From: Myotis daubentonii
Taxonomy: Eukaryota; Chordata; Mammalia; Chiroptera; Vespertilionidae
Reading direction: 5' to 3'
Length of the DNA stretch: 64,000 nt
Assembly: GCF_963259705.1 (NCBI RefSeq)
Contig: NC_081844.1
Coordinates: forward strand, 15,237,715-15,301,714
The notes under the pieces were generated by a model, which saw only the letters and a list, made by a program, of their open reading frames with translations, had not been told where the DNA came from and did no database searches. Each line of letters starts with the position of its first letter. The stretch's first letter is position 1. This document shows, piece after piece, positions 34,501 to 49,570 of this stretch. The position numbers and the translations under genes were made by a program.

Positions 34501-37237
34501 AATGCCTCTGATTAATGGAGAAGAATATTTCCCTTGGGGTAGACACGAAGCTTCAGTAGTGCAGCCCTCCCCATCCCCACGTGGATCCCCAAAACGCTGC
34601 ATGTGGCGGGGGCAGGAAGCAGCAGGCCCCAGGCAGAGGGGCTGTGCGCCAAGGCTGAGGTGCTGCATAGGTGACTAGGTTCCTAGAGGCCTTGCTCTAG
34701 CTGCTTTCTCACCGTCCCTGGGTTCACAGCAGATCTTTTATCTAATAAACTAAAGCCCCGTCCCACGGGTCCTCTCCAGGTTTGGGATCATAGAATGAGA
34801 ATCCAATGGGATCATGGAGACCACACATTTCAGTCCCCACCCCCCACCCCAAGTGGGTCAAGCTGACCCCGGTGGCTCCAGAGGTGAGCCGAGGCGGTAC
34901 CTGCTGCCCTCCTGGCTACACTGTGGGGTGGGCTCCCTGGGGGCGCAGCTATCTGTGGGCAAGGAGCTGCACAGGCCTCAGTGGGCGGGGTTTGTTTGTC
35001 CTGTGCTATGAGTCATGCGTGGCTGGGGGCAGGCGACAGGGGACAGCTAGGTTGTTGGGTAGAAAAGAGATCAAAGAAAAGTAAGGCCTTCCCAGAGCGG
35101 GACGTTTACCGTTTACCGGCCTTAGCAGAGAAGACCGTGTCAAAGTGGGACACGGCCTAGGGCAGGTCTGACAAGAGGGCCAGATGCGGGGCCCCAGGCA
35201 GTCGGCACTTCTGAGAGGCCCAGCCAGCCTGCTAAAGGGTCATGCCCAAGCTCTCCTGGGCGGAAGGATCTTTAGGCTCCAAACCTAGAAACTGTTCCTT
35301 CACTGGCAGGATGCTGCTCCCTCATCCCCACAGACCCAGGGCAGCACTGTCCCCTCAGCCGCTGGGCACAGCAGGGCCCGCAAGGGAAAGCCTACCATTT
35401 GTCCCCCGTGCCTCACCCACGGCCCAGGGGCAGCTCTGGTCTATTCTCCCCTCCCCCTCCCTTTCTCCTCTGGGTCCCCCACTCCCATCTCCCTTTCCTG
35501 TCCCTTTTCTGTCCCTCACAGAAACCCTCTCTACATGATGGTCTTCCCTATTCCTGCCCTTTGGACCATGCCCTTCAGCTGGGGTGATCCACAGAAGGGG
35601 TGCAAGGGGGTCCAGTCTCCACCACAGCCCAGGCCCTTGGGCTGGCCGAGCAGGGAGGGCTCAGGGACGGCCTAGCAGCGGTTCTCAACCTGTGGGTCGC
35701 GAACAATGAAAACACATCCTGCATATCAGATATTTACATTACGATTCATAACAGTAGCAAAATTACAGTTATGAAGTAGCAACGGAAATAATTTTATGGT
35801 TGGGGGTCACCACAATGTGAGGAACTGTATTAAAGGCATTAGGAAGGTTGGGAACCACTGGGAGCAACACCAAAGCCCAGACAGCGGGAGGGACACTTCA
35901 AGTGACACCACCAGCAGCCGCGTCCAGTCTCCAGTGCGCAGGGCGGCCCTTCTCCCACCCCCCTCGGGGCCAGTCCTTGCCCCTCCCGTCTCAGCGTGTC
36001 CTGCCCCTTCGGTTCCTCAACAGTCTGTTCTGTGCCCTCCCCAGGCCCCGGCTCCCGCCTCTCCCCACCTCAGGCCTCCCAGGGCAGCGGGAGAGGGACA
36101 CCCCTTCCGAAGGCTGCTTTAGGCAGGCTGTGTGCGAGCCACACTGAGGTCATGGGCCTCTCCCTCCTCCAGGGCCTGCCTGCTGCCTGCCTGGCCTGCT
36201 CTGGCCCGTCCTGCGCTGGCTCCTCGTGAGCAGCACCGCCCCGCTCCCTCTCCAAGGCTCCCGGCTCTGGAGGCAGCGCCGGCCTCGGCAGGGCCCTGGC
36301 TGGGTGGTGGGTGGCTGAGGCAGGACTCGACAGCCAGTCCGACCACCTGTCCCCCAGGTTGTCATTAACCCCAACTACGAGGTGGCAGAGTCCGACTACA
36401 CCAACAACATCATGAAGTGCAGGACCCGCTACGACGGCCACCGCATCTGGATGTACAACTGCCACATAGGTGAGGCCCCTGGATGAGCCCCCCGGGCGGA
36501 CCCCCCCCCCGGGCCTGCCAGGCCCCCACCCCCACCCCCCGTGGGACAGGCAAGGACGTCCCTGCTTTCTCAAGGAGCCAGAGCAGCTCCCTAATTTGGG
36601 TGCAGAGCTCGGGATGCCGCCAGCCTCCCCTTCCCACGCAGGGGACACACGAATGGCCTGGCTGCGGGTTGGGCTTTCACACCAGCCTGGCCGAGGGGGC
36701 GGCACAGACCCAGCGGCCAGCACAGACCCCACCGCTATTTGGGGGCGGGAGCTGAGGCACCCCATCGTGCATGTGACCTCAAACCTGTGGGCGGCAGCAG
36801 CCTGTGGCTCTGTGTATCGTTTTCTTGCCCAGAACTAGACACTAGTGAACCAATGAGGCCTCGGTCGCCAGGAAAGCTTTCCTTGCGTTACACAACCTGG
36901 GGCACGGGAGGGAGGCCGAGCCTTCTCCTCTGCAGCAAGTGGTGGTCCTCAGCCTGAGCCCATGGTGTTCATTCGCCCCTTCGCTCCACTCCCAGAGCAC
37001 CTGGTGCTGCCCGGTGGTGCATATAGAGGTGCCCGGTAGGCCCCCCGGTGGAGGGCGGTGGCTCCAGGCCCCCAGGCCGGCGGCTGACCATTTCATCCAG
37101 GGCGAGGGCTGCACGTCTGATGTGCTAAACTCTGTCTCTCCGATGCCCACCCCTCAGGTGGTTCCTTCAGTGAAGAGACGGAAAAGAAGTTTGAACACTT
37201 CAGTGGACTCATAAATAACCAGCTCTCCCCGCGGTAA
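247..37237 (+). CDS. LOXL2: Lysyl oxidase homolog 2 (LOXL2), 3' eleven coding exons, 5' end outside window
   Basis: Joined exons 247-458, 6267-6489, 10562-10745, 18284-18435, 23452-23619, 25405-25567, 27268-27511, 31841-31956, 33047-33183, 36358-36469 and 37158-37237 give 1,791 nt: 596 residues plus TAA. Every junction is GT-AG and every phase closes. The product oxidises the epsilon-amino group of lysine to allysine in collagen and elastin, starting cross-linking; nuclear and ER roles are known for the family. Visible domains are SRCR2, SRCR3 and SRCR4, then the LOX catalytic domain with copper motif [11 protein letters not shown] and the LTQ-forming Lys (GHKASFC) and Tyr. Asn sites NVT, NGS and NGT match the known glycosylation sites. 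SRCR1 and the signal peptide are upstream of the window. Residue order matches human LOXL2 (774 aa) closely from memory, which separates it from LOXL3 and LOXL4. The frame is intact, so the gene looks functional. Confidence 0.97.
2935..3985. mobile_element. LTR-like old repeat with an internal duplication
   Basis: The block opens with GGGTTTATTTGAGCCAAACT and reads like an ancient LTR or ERV remnant. Two partly similar segments (about 3195-3300 and 3725-3820) each contain GGGTACAGGA and ATGAGGGG followed by TGTGGTCTC. AGGTAAAGATTGACCTT recurs near 3580 and 3905. The family is not identified. Confidence 0.4.
3359..3556. mobile_element. hAT-type MITE with perfect 8-bp target duplication
   Basis: 198 bp, bounded by imperfect inverted ends CAGGGGTGGGCAAACT and AGTTTGCCCACGGCTG. 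The direct repeat TCTTAGAT occurs at 3351-3358 and 3557-3564. An 8-bp duplication and CAG ends fit the hAT superfamily. No coding capacity. Confidence 0.85.
5232..5365 (+). mobile_element. MIR-like SINE fragment
   Basis: TATTAACTCATTTAATTTTC followed by AATGGTC and a GAGATGGGGAAACTGGGC motif match the core of mammalian MIR. Diverged. Confidence 0.55.
5777..5902 (-). mobile_element. Partial Ves SINE with (GA)n tail, minus orientation
   Basis: A pure GA run of about 55 bp (5777-5832) is followed by ATTGGTTGCTCCTG and CCTGACCGGGGACTGAACCC, the reverse complement of the Ves tRNA-related region. The SINE head is missing. Confidence 0.7.
6267..6489 (+). CDS. LOXL2: LOXL2 coding exon (SRCR2, second half)
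   Basis: Starts after CTGCAG with the last base of the split Lys codon, then [13 protein letters not shown], and ends at KAYKPE before GTAAGG. It carries the second SRCR2 half ([16 protein letters not shown]) and the NVT sequon that corresponds to human Asn288. 223 nt. Splice phases agree with both neighbours. Confidence 0.95.
7102..7486 (+). mobile_element. Non-autonomous Helitron (HeliBat type)
   Basis: The left end TACTAATAAAAGGGTAATAT and the right end, a short hairpin (TGCACAAATTTTGTGCA) followed by CCAGGCCGCTAGT, are the HeliBat termini. The interior has GGCAGTTGGGGG-type short repeats. No Rep/helicase coding. Confidence 0.85.
8118..8289. repeat. 17-bp GC-rich minisatellite, 10 copies
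   Basis: Tandem array of GGGGCCCCTCCCACACT; the first copy is slightly altered and two units have AGGG in place of GGGG. The unit is not a multiple of three, so the long frames crossing it are artefacts. Confidence 0.95.
9171..9405 (+). mobile_element. Ves SINE with perfect 15-bp target duplication
   Basis: CCCTGACCGGTTTGGCTCAG head, box-B-like GGTTCGATTCC, CT-rich segment and an AATAAA-containing A-rich tail. The direct repeat TAAAAACCTCCACCT lies at 9156-9170 and 9406-9420. Confidence 0.93.
9422..9640 (+). mobile_element. Second Ves SINE, abutting the first
   Basis: AGCCCTGGCCTGTGTGGCAC head, GGTTGCTGGCTCAATTC, then CT-rich and A-rich tail. More diverged than its neighbour. It begins within 2 bp of the neighbour's target duplication. 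Confidence 0.88.
10385..10425. repeat. (CA)n microsatellite
   Basis: About 20 uninterrupted CA units roughly 140 bp upstream of a LOXL2 exon. Confidence 0.97.
10562..10745 (+). CDS. LOXL2: LOXL2 coding exon (SRCR3, first half)
   Basis: The acceptor is TTCAG followed by CAG (Gln), so the exon begins QPLVRLRGG. It encodes [19 protein letters not shown] and [15 protein letters not shown], the N-terminal SRCR3 half. It ends with one base of a Gly codon at GTAAGG. 184 nt. CAG repeats at the acceptor (TTCAGCAG), so NAGNAG-type slippage that drops the Gln is possible. Confidence 0.95.
11725..11806. repeat. 41-bp tandem duplication
   Basis: Two identical adjacent copies containing GAGATGGAAATAATAGCAGG, at 11725-11765 and 11766-11806. 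Confidence 0.95.
12985..13543. mobile_element. Ancient DNA-transposon-like repeat, interrupted
   Basis: TTGTCCAATAGAAATATTAT, CTAGTAGCCACGTAAAATAA and ATTTTAATAATATATTTTAT resemble a mammal-wide hAT-Charlie-like MITE. A Ves SINE at 13117-13331 divides it. The family name is not certain. Confidence 0.5.
13117..13331 (+). mobile_element. Ves SINE
   Basis: GCCCTGGCCAGGGTGGTTCA head, CT-rich stretch near 13265-13300 and AAAAAAAATCAATAAAACTT tail. Confidence 0.9.
13551..13814. mobile_element. hAT MITE with target duplication
   Basis: 264 bp with terminal inverted repeats CAGCGATTTTCAACC and GGTTGAAAATCACTG (one mismatch). The 8-bp flanks CTCTAGAA (13543-13550) and CTCTAGAG (13815-13822) match at 7 of 8. 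No transposase coding. Confidence 0.9.
14692..14935 (+). mobile_element. Ves SINE
   Basis: AGCCCTAGCCGGTTTAGCTC head, GGGTTCGATTCC box B, tail ATATCCTCTAGTGAGGATTA. Confidence 0.92.
15105..15300. repeat. Imperfect (CAT/CAC)n trinucleotide tract
   Basis: About 195 bp of CAT, CAC and ATT triplets with a longer repeated period (CATTATATCATTACCATCAT recurs). Confidence 0.9.
15671..15895 (+). mobile_element. Ves SINE with target duplication
   Basis: GCCCTGGCCGGGTGGTTCAG head and ATCCTCAGGTGAGAATTTTT tail. CATAGGTAG flanks it at 15662-15670 and 15896-15904. Confidence 0.93.
16131..16335 (+). mobile_element. Ves SINE, diverged
   Basis: GGCTGGCCGGTGCGGCTTGG head, ACAGTTCGATTCCTGGTCAG, CT-rich and A-rich tail. 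Confidence 0.85.
18284..18435 (+). CDS. LOXL2: LOXL2 coding exon (SRCR3, second half)
   Basis: Starts after TCTCCAG with the rest of the Gly codon, then [17 protein letters not shown], and ends MGFQKK. It carries the SRCR3 C-terminal cysteines ([11 protein letters not shown]). 152 nt. The donor is GTGAAA, weak at position +5. Confidence 0.95.
19173..19392 (+). mobile_element. Ves SINE with 16-bp target duplication
   Basis: CCCTAGCTGGTTTTGCTCAG head. AAATGAGCAAACATGG flanks it perfectly at 19157-19172 and 19393-19408. Confidence 0.94.
20795..20905 (+). mobile_element. MIR-like SINE fragment
   Basis: TTGAGCACTACCTGAGTGCC, ATCTCATTTTATTCATC and ACAACCCTGGGAGG match the MIR core. Diverged. Confidence 0.6.
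22495..22534. repeat. (GA)n microsatellite
   Basis: About 20 pure GA units. Confidence 0.95.
22594..22806. mobile_element. Ancient hAT-like (Tip100-type) repeat
   Basis: ATACAGCTTTATTGGAACAC, ACTGCCTGCACACCACATGG and CCCGCAAAGCCTAAAGTACT are a well-known mammal-wide motif series. Ends TCAGCAGACTACAGC and GTTCGCTGCCCTG are degraded inverted repeats. Family assignment is from memory. Confidence 0.6.
23452..23619 (+). CDS. LOXL2: LOXL2 coding exon (SRCR4, first half)
   Basis: Phase 0 at both ends (168 nt), between CTCTACAG and GTGAGA. It encodes [18 protein letters not shown], the NGS sequon (human Asn455) and [16 protein letters not shown] of SRCR4. Confidence 0.95.
23620..25404 (+). other. 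LOXL2: LOXL2 intron (1.8 kb)
   Basis: GTGAGA to CCCCAG. Mostly unique GC-rich sequence. No repeat or exon recognised. Confidence 0.75.
25405..25567 (+). CDS. LOXL2: LOXL2 coding exon (SRCR4, second half)
   Basis: Starts after CCCCAG with [15 protein letters not shown] and ends with GVACSE plus one base at GTGAGT. 163 nt. It contains [13 protein letters not shown] and DVACPQGG of SRCR4. Compared with human LOXL2 as I remember it, the segment [11 protein letters not shown] is one residue shorter, without shifting the frame. Confidence 0.95.
25568..27267 (+). other. LOXL2: LOXL2 intron (1.7 kb)
   Basis: GTGAGT to CCGCAG. Unique GC-rich left part and an AT-rich stretch at 26660-27000. No repeat confidently named. 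Confidence 0.75.
27268..27511 (+). CDS. LOXL2: LOXL2 coding exon (start of LOX catalytic domain, copper site)
   Basis: Starts after CCGCAG, completing a Thr codon, then [13 protein letters not shown]. It runs through [10 protein letters not shown] and [18 protein letters not shown] to the copper motif WIWHDCHR at the 3' edge. The first copper-ligand histidine is here and the next are in the following exon. 244 nt. Donor GTGAGG. Confidence 0.96.
27512..31840 (+). other. LOXL2: LOXL2 intron (4.3 kb)
   Basis: GTGAGG to CCCCAG. Mostly unique sequence, with a G-rich run near 30133-30153 and a MIR-like segment at about 31527-31645. The short phrase GATCACTGTTAGGGACCCC occurs near both 28534 and 29665, a small dispersed duplication. 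Confidence 0.7.
31527..31645 (+). mobile_element. MIR-like SINE fragment
   Basis: ACACCAGGCCCTGTGCTCAT, ATTATTCCCATTTAGCTGAT and GAGAACTGAGGC match the MIR consensus order. Confidence 0.6.
31841..31956 (+). CDS. LOXL2: LOXL2 coding exon (copper ligands, LTQ lysine)
   Basis: The first base completes Arg, followed by [19 protein letters not shown]. The two histidines complete the copper-binding triad. NGT matches the catalytic-domain glycosylation site. [10 protein letters not shown] holds the Lys (human Lys653) that forms the lysine tyrosylquinone cofactor. 116 nt. Donor GTATCT. Confidence 0.96.
31957..33046 (+). other. LOXL2: LOXL2 intron (1.1 kb)
   Basis: GTATCT to CTGCAG. Unique sequence with a short L2- or MIR-like CTCAATAAATG motif near 32495. 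Nothing else recognised. Confidence 0.75.
33047..33183 (+). CDS. LOXL2: LOXL2 coding exon (LTQ tyrosine)
   Basis: Starts after CTGCAG with [15 protein letters not shown] and ends DYLFQ before GTGAGG. The Tyr in [13 protein letters not shown] corresponds to human Tyr689, the LTQ partner, although which Tyr forms the cofactor is from memory. 137 nt. Confidence 0.96.
33184..36357 (+). other. LOXL2: LOXL2 intron (3.2 kb)
   Basis: GTGAGG to CCCCCAG. Contains a C-run (33762-33775) and the SPIN-like hAT at 35676-35860. Otherwise unique. Confidence 0.75.
35676..35860. mobile_element. SPIN-like non-autonomous hAT transposon
   Basis: 185 bp with inverted ends CAGCGGTTCTCAACC and GGTTGGGAACCACTG. The interior ACATCCTGCATATCAGATAT, TTACATTACGATTCATAACA and GTAGCAAAATTACAGTTATG is the characteristic SPIN (Space Invaders) sequence. 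The element is internally deleted. No convincing 8-bp target duplication is visible. Confidence 0.88.
36358..36469 (+). CDS. LOXL2: LOXL2 coding exon (catalytic domain C-terminal part)
   Basis: Starts after CCCCCAG with [17 protein letters not shown] and ends with YNCHI plus one Gly base at GTGAGG. 112 nt. It contains conserved LOX-fold cysteines ([18 protein letters not shown]). Confidence 0.96.
36470..37157 (+). other. LOXL2: LOXL2 intron (0.7 kb)
   Basis: GTGAGG to CCCTCAG. C-rich near the donor. No repeat recognised. Confidence 0.8.
37158..37237 (+). CDS. LOXL2: LOXL2 terminal coding exon
   Basis: Starts after CCCTCAG, completes Gly, and reads [16 protein letters not shown] to LINNQLSPR, then TAA at 37235-37237. 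Human LOXL2 ends NNQLSPQ in my recollection, so the C-terminus is conserved. Confidence 0.96.
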
Positions 37238-38045
37238 GGCAGCTGCGGGCCGCTCCCGCCTGCGGGCTCTGACCGATGGACGCCACCCTCCCCTCGCCCG
37301 CCCGCCCGCCCGCCCGCCGTCCGGACCCTGCGGCCACGGCCACGCTCAGGAGGACGGGGTGCCCCTGACTTGCTGGGGCTGATGCAGAGCCCAGCAGCCT
37401 CCGGGAGGGAGTGTCCGCAGGCCGTGGGAGCAGCGCACCAGCCATCCTGTCCGGGACCCCCGGTTGTCATCAACGTGTCCCATCCAAACCACCGCCCCCC
37501 AAGCCTGACACCAACCACCCTGCTCTGCTGACCACTGATAACATGGGGCCAGTTCCTCCTCAGGTGCCACTTTGGCGACGCCAGCTTAAACCTGAGGGGT
37601 CGGGCTGACTCGCTTCTCCTCCTCTTAGGTCGTTCCCAGCCAACTTGAATGTGTAGAGCTCTCTTCCAGCTACACTGCCTCTCCCCGCTCCGTCCTACCC
37701 GCGTATAAAATAAGCTGCCACATGTTTTCTGAGAGGTGAGCTCAGAGTTGGTGCTTCTCCCCGCACCCCCTGCGTCCTATTTTCAAGACATTATTATATT
37801 TTCATGGACTTTGACACACAAAGTAGTGGTATTTAATATTGGCGATCTAGGCCTTTGAAAATATAGCTCAAAGGAAAACCCGCCCACCTGTGTGGCTCCC
37901 GTTTCTGTCCTTGCGAGGCGGCGGGTAACTGCTAACGGTGCTGTAACCAGGGTCCCGGGTGACGAGGACACTCGCGGAACACCGTGTCATCACGGACACT
38001 TACACATACTTGAAACTTGGAATAAAACATTGACGACGTGCGTCT
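37238..38045 (+). other. LOXL2: LOXL2 3' untranslated region
   Basis: Non-coding sequence from the TAA to shortly past AATAAA at 38021. It includes a (CCCG)n run at about 37294-37319 and an AT-rich 3' half. The exact cleavage site is inferred. Confidence 0.75.
38021..38026 (+). terminator. LOXL2: LOXL2 polyadenylation signal AATAAA
   Basis: Canonical AATAAA about 785 nt past the stop, followed by a GT-rich stretch (GTGCGTCTGTGTTT) typical of a downstream element. Confidence 0.8.
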
Positions 38046-38998
38046 GTGTTTCCTTTGGACCGCGGCCCCGCCCCTGAGCAGCAGAGCGCCTGTGTAGTCG
38101 GCCGGGAGCCTTGTACCCTTGGGTCCACTCCCGCAGAGAGCTGGGGTCTGGTGTGGCTGCAGGGGGTCCCCCCCCAAAGGAGCAACACCTGCCCCTCGAG
38201 AGCTGCCCAAGGTCACAAAAACACAAGTCACCACCTCTCCTGAGCTCTTGCTTTTTGCTGGTTTTTGTCGGGGCACGGCAGTGGTTGGCCCGAAGGGACA
38301 CCTAGCCTCGACACGGCTCCGTCCAAACCAGAAAGCAGTGCTCCGGGGCCTGTCCGTGCAGCTGCTCTTGTGGGGGAGGCAAACTCGGGGGCCACTTGAG
38401 ATTTCACCACGTGGCCTTGTTCGTGTTTGTTTCTGCACGGAGCCCTTTGTAGCTGTGCTGACAGGAGACATTGGGCCGGTCCAGGGTGGGCCATCAGCAC
38501 TCCCACAGCCACAGCCTCTCTGCACTCCCCAAAGCAGGTTAGGGCACCCAGCTCATGAGGGGAACCGCACAGGGGTCACACAACCGGAGCAACCTCCTCC
38601 CCAAGCTGGGCAGGTTCTGCGAAAAAATGCCTCCGGGCCCAGCGGAACCCCTCCAGGCAGTCTTGTGAGTGACGTTTCTTCAGTGTCCCCAGGTCTAAAA
38701 TGGGAGGCAAACAGCGCCCTCTAGTGTCCCACGGCAGACCGTATTTTGAAGCAATCCCAGAATTTTTGTTCTTAATTCTCACCCTGAGGGTATTTTTCCC
38801 ATGGAGAGAGTGGAAGGGAGGGAGGGATAGAGGGAGGGGGAAAGAGAGACACATCAATTGGTTGCCTCCCACATGCTCCCCGGCCAGGCCAGGGATGGAA
38901 CCTGCCACCCAGGTAGGTGCCCTTGACCGGGAATCAAACCCATGACCCTTCGGCATGCAGGCTGACGATCTAACCACTGAGCAACACCAGCCAGGGCA
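38046..38998. other. Spacer between convergent LOXL2 and R3HCC1
   Basis: About 0.95 kb between the two polyadenylation regions. The right quarter is a minus-oriented Ves SINE. The rest is unique and no exon is visible on either strand. Confidence 0.75.
38774..38998 (-). mobile_element. Ves SINE, minus orientation, abutting the R3HCC1 3' end
   Basis: Right end CACTGAGCAACACCAGCCAG is the reversed Ves head. Left part AATTCTCACCCTGAGGGTAT is the reversed tail. GGGAATCAAACCCATGACCC is the reversed box-B region. Confidence 0.9.
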
Positions 38999-39018
38999 GA
39001 TTATGACAACTTTAAGTG

Positions 39019-39024
39019 TTTATT
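39019..39024 (-). terminator. R3HCC1: R3HCC1 polyadenylation signal AATAAA (minus strand)
   Basis: TTTATT on the plus strand, about 150 nt past the R3HCC1 stop. The predicted cleavage site falls close to the SINE boundary at 38998. Confidence 0.7.
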
Positions 39025-39171
39025 TTTTCTCAGCTTCTGGAAGTAGACCAAATTGAAGCCCACCACGCCCCACAGTGACGCTCCAACGGGAGGACAGGGC
39101 TGCTCTGTAAAGGCTTGTGGTGTTGAGGTACCAGCTTGTCACGGGGTGTTGGTCCAGGCTGGCTGGGCCTC

Positions 39172-46260
<7,089 letters not shown>

Positions 46261-46272
46261 GCGTGTCATTGA

Positions 46273-46298
46273 TTTTTTTTTTTTTTTTTTTTTTTTTT
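46273..46298. repeat. T26 homopolymer at the edge of the CpG island
   Basis: 26 consecutive T on the plus strand (A26 in the R3HCC1 direction). Confidence 0.95.
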
Positions 46299-46460
46299 GC
46301 CCCTGAGCGCACACTGTGTTCTAAATCCAGCCAACACTTCTGAGTGGCACCTATATAGGCCTTGCGGGTACCAGATTTTCCGGTTCCTTGTTTCCCTCCC
46401 TAGGGAAGTAACAGAGTAACAAAGAGAAAGGAAGTGTCTGGGCACCAAAAATATTTCTCT

Positions 46461-49400
46461 CTTCTTTTTTTATTCCTTGTTATTGAATTATTGGGGTGAG
46501 ACTGGTTAACAAAATTATACAGGTTTCAGGTGCAATTCCACATCATCTGTGCACTGTATTGTGTGTTCACCGCCCCAAGTCTCCATCCATCACCATTTAT
46601 CTCCCCATTTGTTTATTTTTTTTTCCCTGGTCCTAGGAGATAGATCTGAAAAAATGTTGCTACGAGAAATGTCCCAGATTTTACTGTTTTTGGTTTCTTC
46701 TATGGTTGCTATGGTTTCAAGTCTAGCATTTAAGTCTTTAATCCATTTTTAATTTATTCTTGTGTGCGGTGTAAGAAGGTGGTCGAGTTTCATTTTTTCG
46801 CACATATCTGTCCAAGTTCCCAACACCATTTATTGAATAGACAACGTTTACTCCATTGTATGTTTTTGCCTCCTTTGTCAAATATCATTTGACTATAAAG
46901 GTGAGAGTTTATTACTAGGCTCTGTATTCTGTTCCATTGATCTATATGTCTCTTTTTATGCCGGTACTATGATGTTTTTTATTACTATGACCTTGTAGTA
47001 TAGTTTGATATCAGGTAGCATGATTCCTACCACTTTGTTCTTCTTTCTCAAGATTGCTGTGACTATTCAGGGGCTTTTATGGTTCCGTATTAATTTCTGG
47101 AATATTTGTTCTAGTTCTGTGAAATACACCATTGGTATCTTGATAAGAATTGCGTTGAATCTATAGATTGCTTTGGGCTGTATGGACATTTAAATGATGT
47201 TAATTCTTCCTATCCATGAACACAGTATATGCTTCTTCAATTTCGTTCTTCAGTGTCTTATCGTTTTCTAAGTACAGGTTTTTTACGTCCTTGGTTAAAT
47301 TTATTCCTAGGTATTTTATTGTTTTTGAAGCAAATGTGAATAGGATTGTTTTCTTAATTTCCCTTTCTGATAGTTAATTATTGGCGAGTAAAAATGCAAC
47401 CAATTTCTGGATATTTATCAGTTCTAGTAAGTTTTTGGTGGAATCTTTAGGGTTTTCTATATACAGTATCATGTCATCTACAAATAATGACAGTTTTACT
47501 TTTTCCTTTTCAATTTGGATGCTTTTTATTTCTTCTTCTTGTCTGATTGCTGTGGCTAGCACTTCCAGTACTATGTTGAATAAGAGTGGTGAAAACAGAC
47601 ATCCCTGTCTTGTTCCCAATCTTAGGGAACATGCTTATAGATTTTCCCCTTTGAGTATGATGTTTACTGTGGGTTTGTCATATATGGCTTTTATTATATT
47701 GAGATATGCTCCCTCTATTCCCACTTTGCCAAGAGTTGGGTTGTGTGTGTTTGTTTGTTTGTTTGTGTGTTTGTTTGTTTTTATCATAAATGGGTGCTGG
47801 GCTTTATCAAATTCTTTTTCTGCATCTATTGTAATGACCATGTGTTGTTGTTTTTCATTTTGCTTATGCAATGTATCATGTTTATTGTTTTGCAGATATT
47901 GTACCAACCTTGCATCCCAGGAATAAATCACATTTGATCATGGTGTATGATCTTTTTAATGTATTGCTGGATCCTGTTGGCTAATATTTTGTTGAGGATT
48001 TTTGCATCTATGTTTATCAGGGATATTGGCCTATAATGTTCTTTCTTTATAGTGTCTTTATCTGGTTTTGGAATTAGGATAATGCTGGCCTCGTAAAATG
48101 AGCTTGGGAGTCTTCCCTCCTCTTGAATTTTATGAAAGAGTTTGAGAAGGATAGGTGTTAGTTCTTCTTTTAATGTTTAATAAAATTCACCTGTGAAGCC
48201 ATCTGATTCAGGACTTTTGTTTGTTGGGAATTTTTTATTATTATCCCTGCTTCAATTTCATTACTTGTAACCTATCTATTCCAATTTTCTGATTCAGATT
48301 CGTTTTTGGAAGATTGTATGTTTCTAGGAATTTATCCATCTCTTCCAGATTGTCCAATTTGTTGTCATGTAGTTGTTTGTAATGTTTTCTTATAATCTTT
48401 TGTATTTCTTTGGTGTCAGTTGTTGCTTTTCCTCTTTCATTTCTGATTTTACTTATTTGGCTCATCTCTCTTTGTTTCTTGATGAGTCTGGTTAATGGTT
48501 TGTCAACCTTGTTTATCTTTTCAAAGAACCAACTCTTGCTTTCATTGATCTTTTGTGTTGTTTATTTAAAGGCTCTATTTTGTTTATTTCTGCTTTAATC
48601 TTTATTATTTCCTTCCTTTTACTCACTTTGGGCTTTGTTTATTGTTCTTTTCCTAGTTCCTTTAGGTATAAAGTTAGATTGTGTGAGCTATTTCTTGTTG
48701 GTTGAGGTACGCCTGTATTGTTATGAGTTTCCCCTTAGCATTATTTAAGCTGTGAACTATAGATTTTGGTTTGTTGTGTGTTCATGTTCATTTGTTTCAA
48801 GGTACCTTTGATCTCTTCCTTGATCTCGTTGTTAACCCAATCGTTGTTTAGTAGTATGTTATTTAGCCTCCAGGTGTTTCTGTGCTTTTTCTTGTGATTA
48901 ATTTCTAGTTTCATACCATTATGGTCAGAGAAGATGCTTGATGTGATTTCAATCTTCTTAAATTTATTGAGACTTGTTTTGTGTTCTAACATGTGGTGTC
49001 TCCTAGAAAATTTTCCATGTGCATGTGAAAAGAATATATATTCTCTACTTAGGTGTGAAATGCTCTGACGATATCAGTTAAATTCATCTGATCTAGTATG
49101 TCATTTAAGGCTGCTGTTTCCTTGTTGATTTTCTGTCTGGAAGATCTGTCCATTGATGTCAATTAGGTGTTAAAACCCCCTACTATGACTGTACTGCTGT
49201 CAATATCCCCTTTTATGTCCATCAATATTTGCTTTACATATTTAGGTGCTCGTATGTTGGGTGCATAAATGTTTACAAGTGTTATATCCTCGTGTTGGAT
49301 TGCTCCCTTTATCGTTGTGTAGTGTCCTCCTTCGTCTTTTACTATGGCCTTTGTTATAAAGCCTATTCTTTCAGATATACAGGTAAGTATTGCTATCCCA

Positions 49401-49570
49401 GCTTTTATTCCCTTTCCATTTGCGTGAAATGTCCTTTTCCATCCCTTTACTTGTAGTCTGTGTGTATCTTTCATTTTGAGGTGAGTCTCTTTTAGACAGT
49501 ATGTGCATAAATGCATCTTGTTTTCTTATCTGATTCAGCTACCTTATATCTTTTGATTGGGGCATTTAAG
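46461..49570 (-). mobile_element. 5'-truncated L1 retrotransposon, minus strand
   Basis: The minus strand encodes broken ORF2 pieces: endonuclease near 49160-49500 (LKETHLK, VNIYAPN) and reverse transcriptase near 47374-47930 ([29 protein letters not shown] in place of FADD). ORF1 and the 5' UTR are missing. The T-rich left end is the reversed A tail. TGGGCACC plus ATATTTCTCT flanks both sides (46439-46460 and 49571-49590). Many stops and frameshifts; inactive. Confidence 0.93.

Noticed and set aside
49163..49516. Endonuclease-like gene
   Set aside because: It is the decayed endonuclease part of L1 ORF2, continuous with reverse transcriptase remnants to the left.
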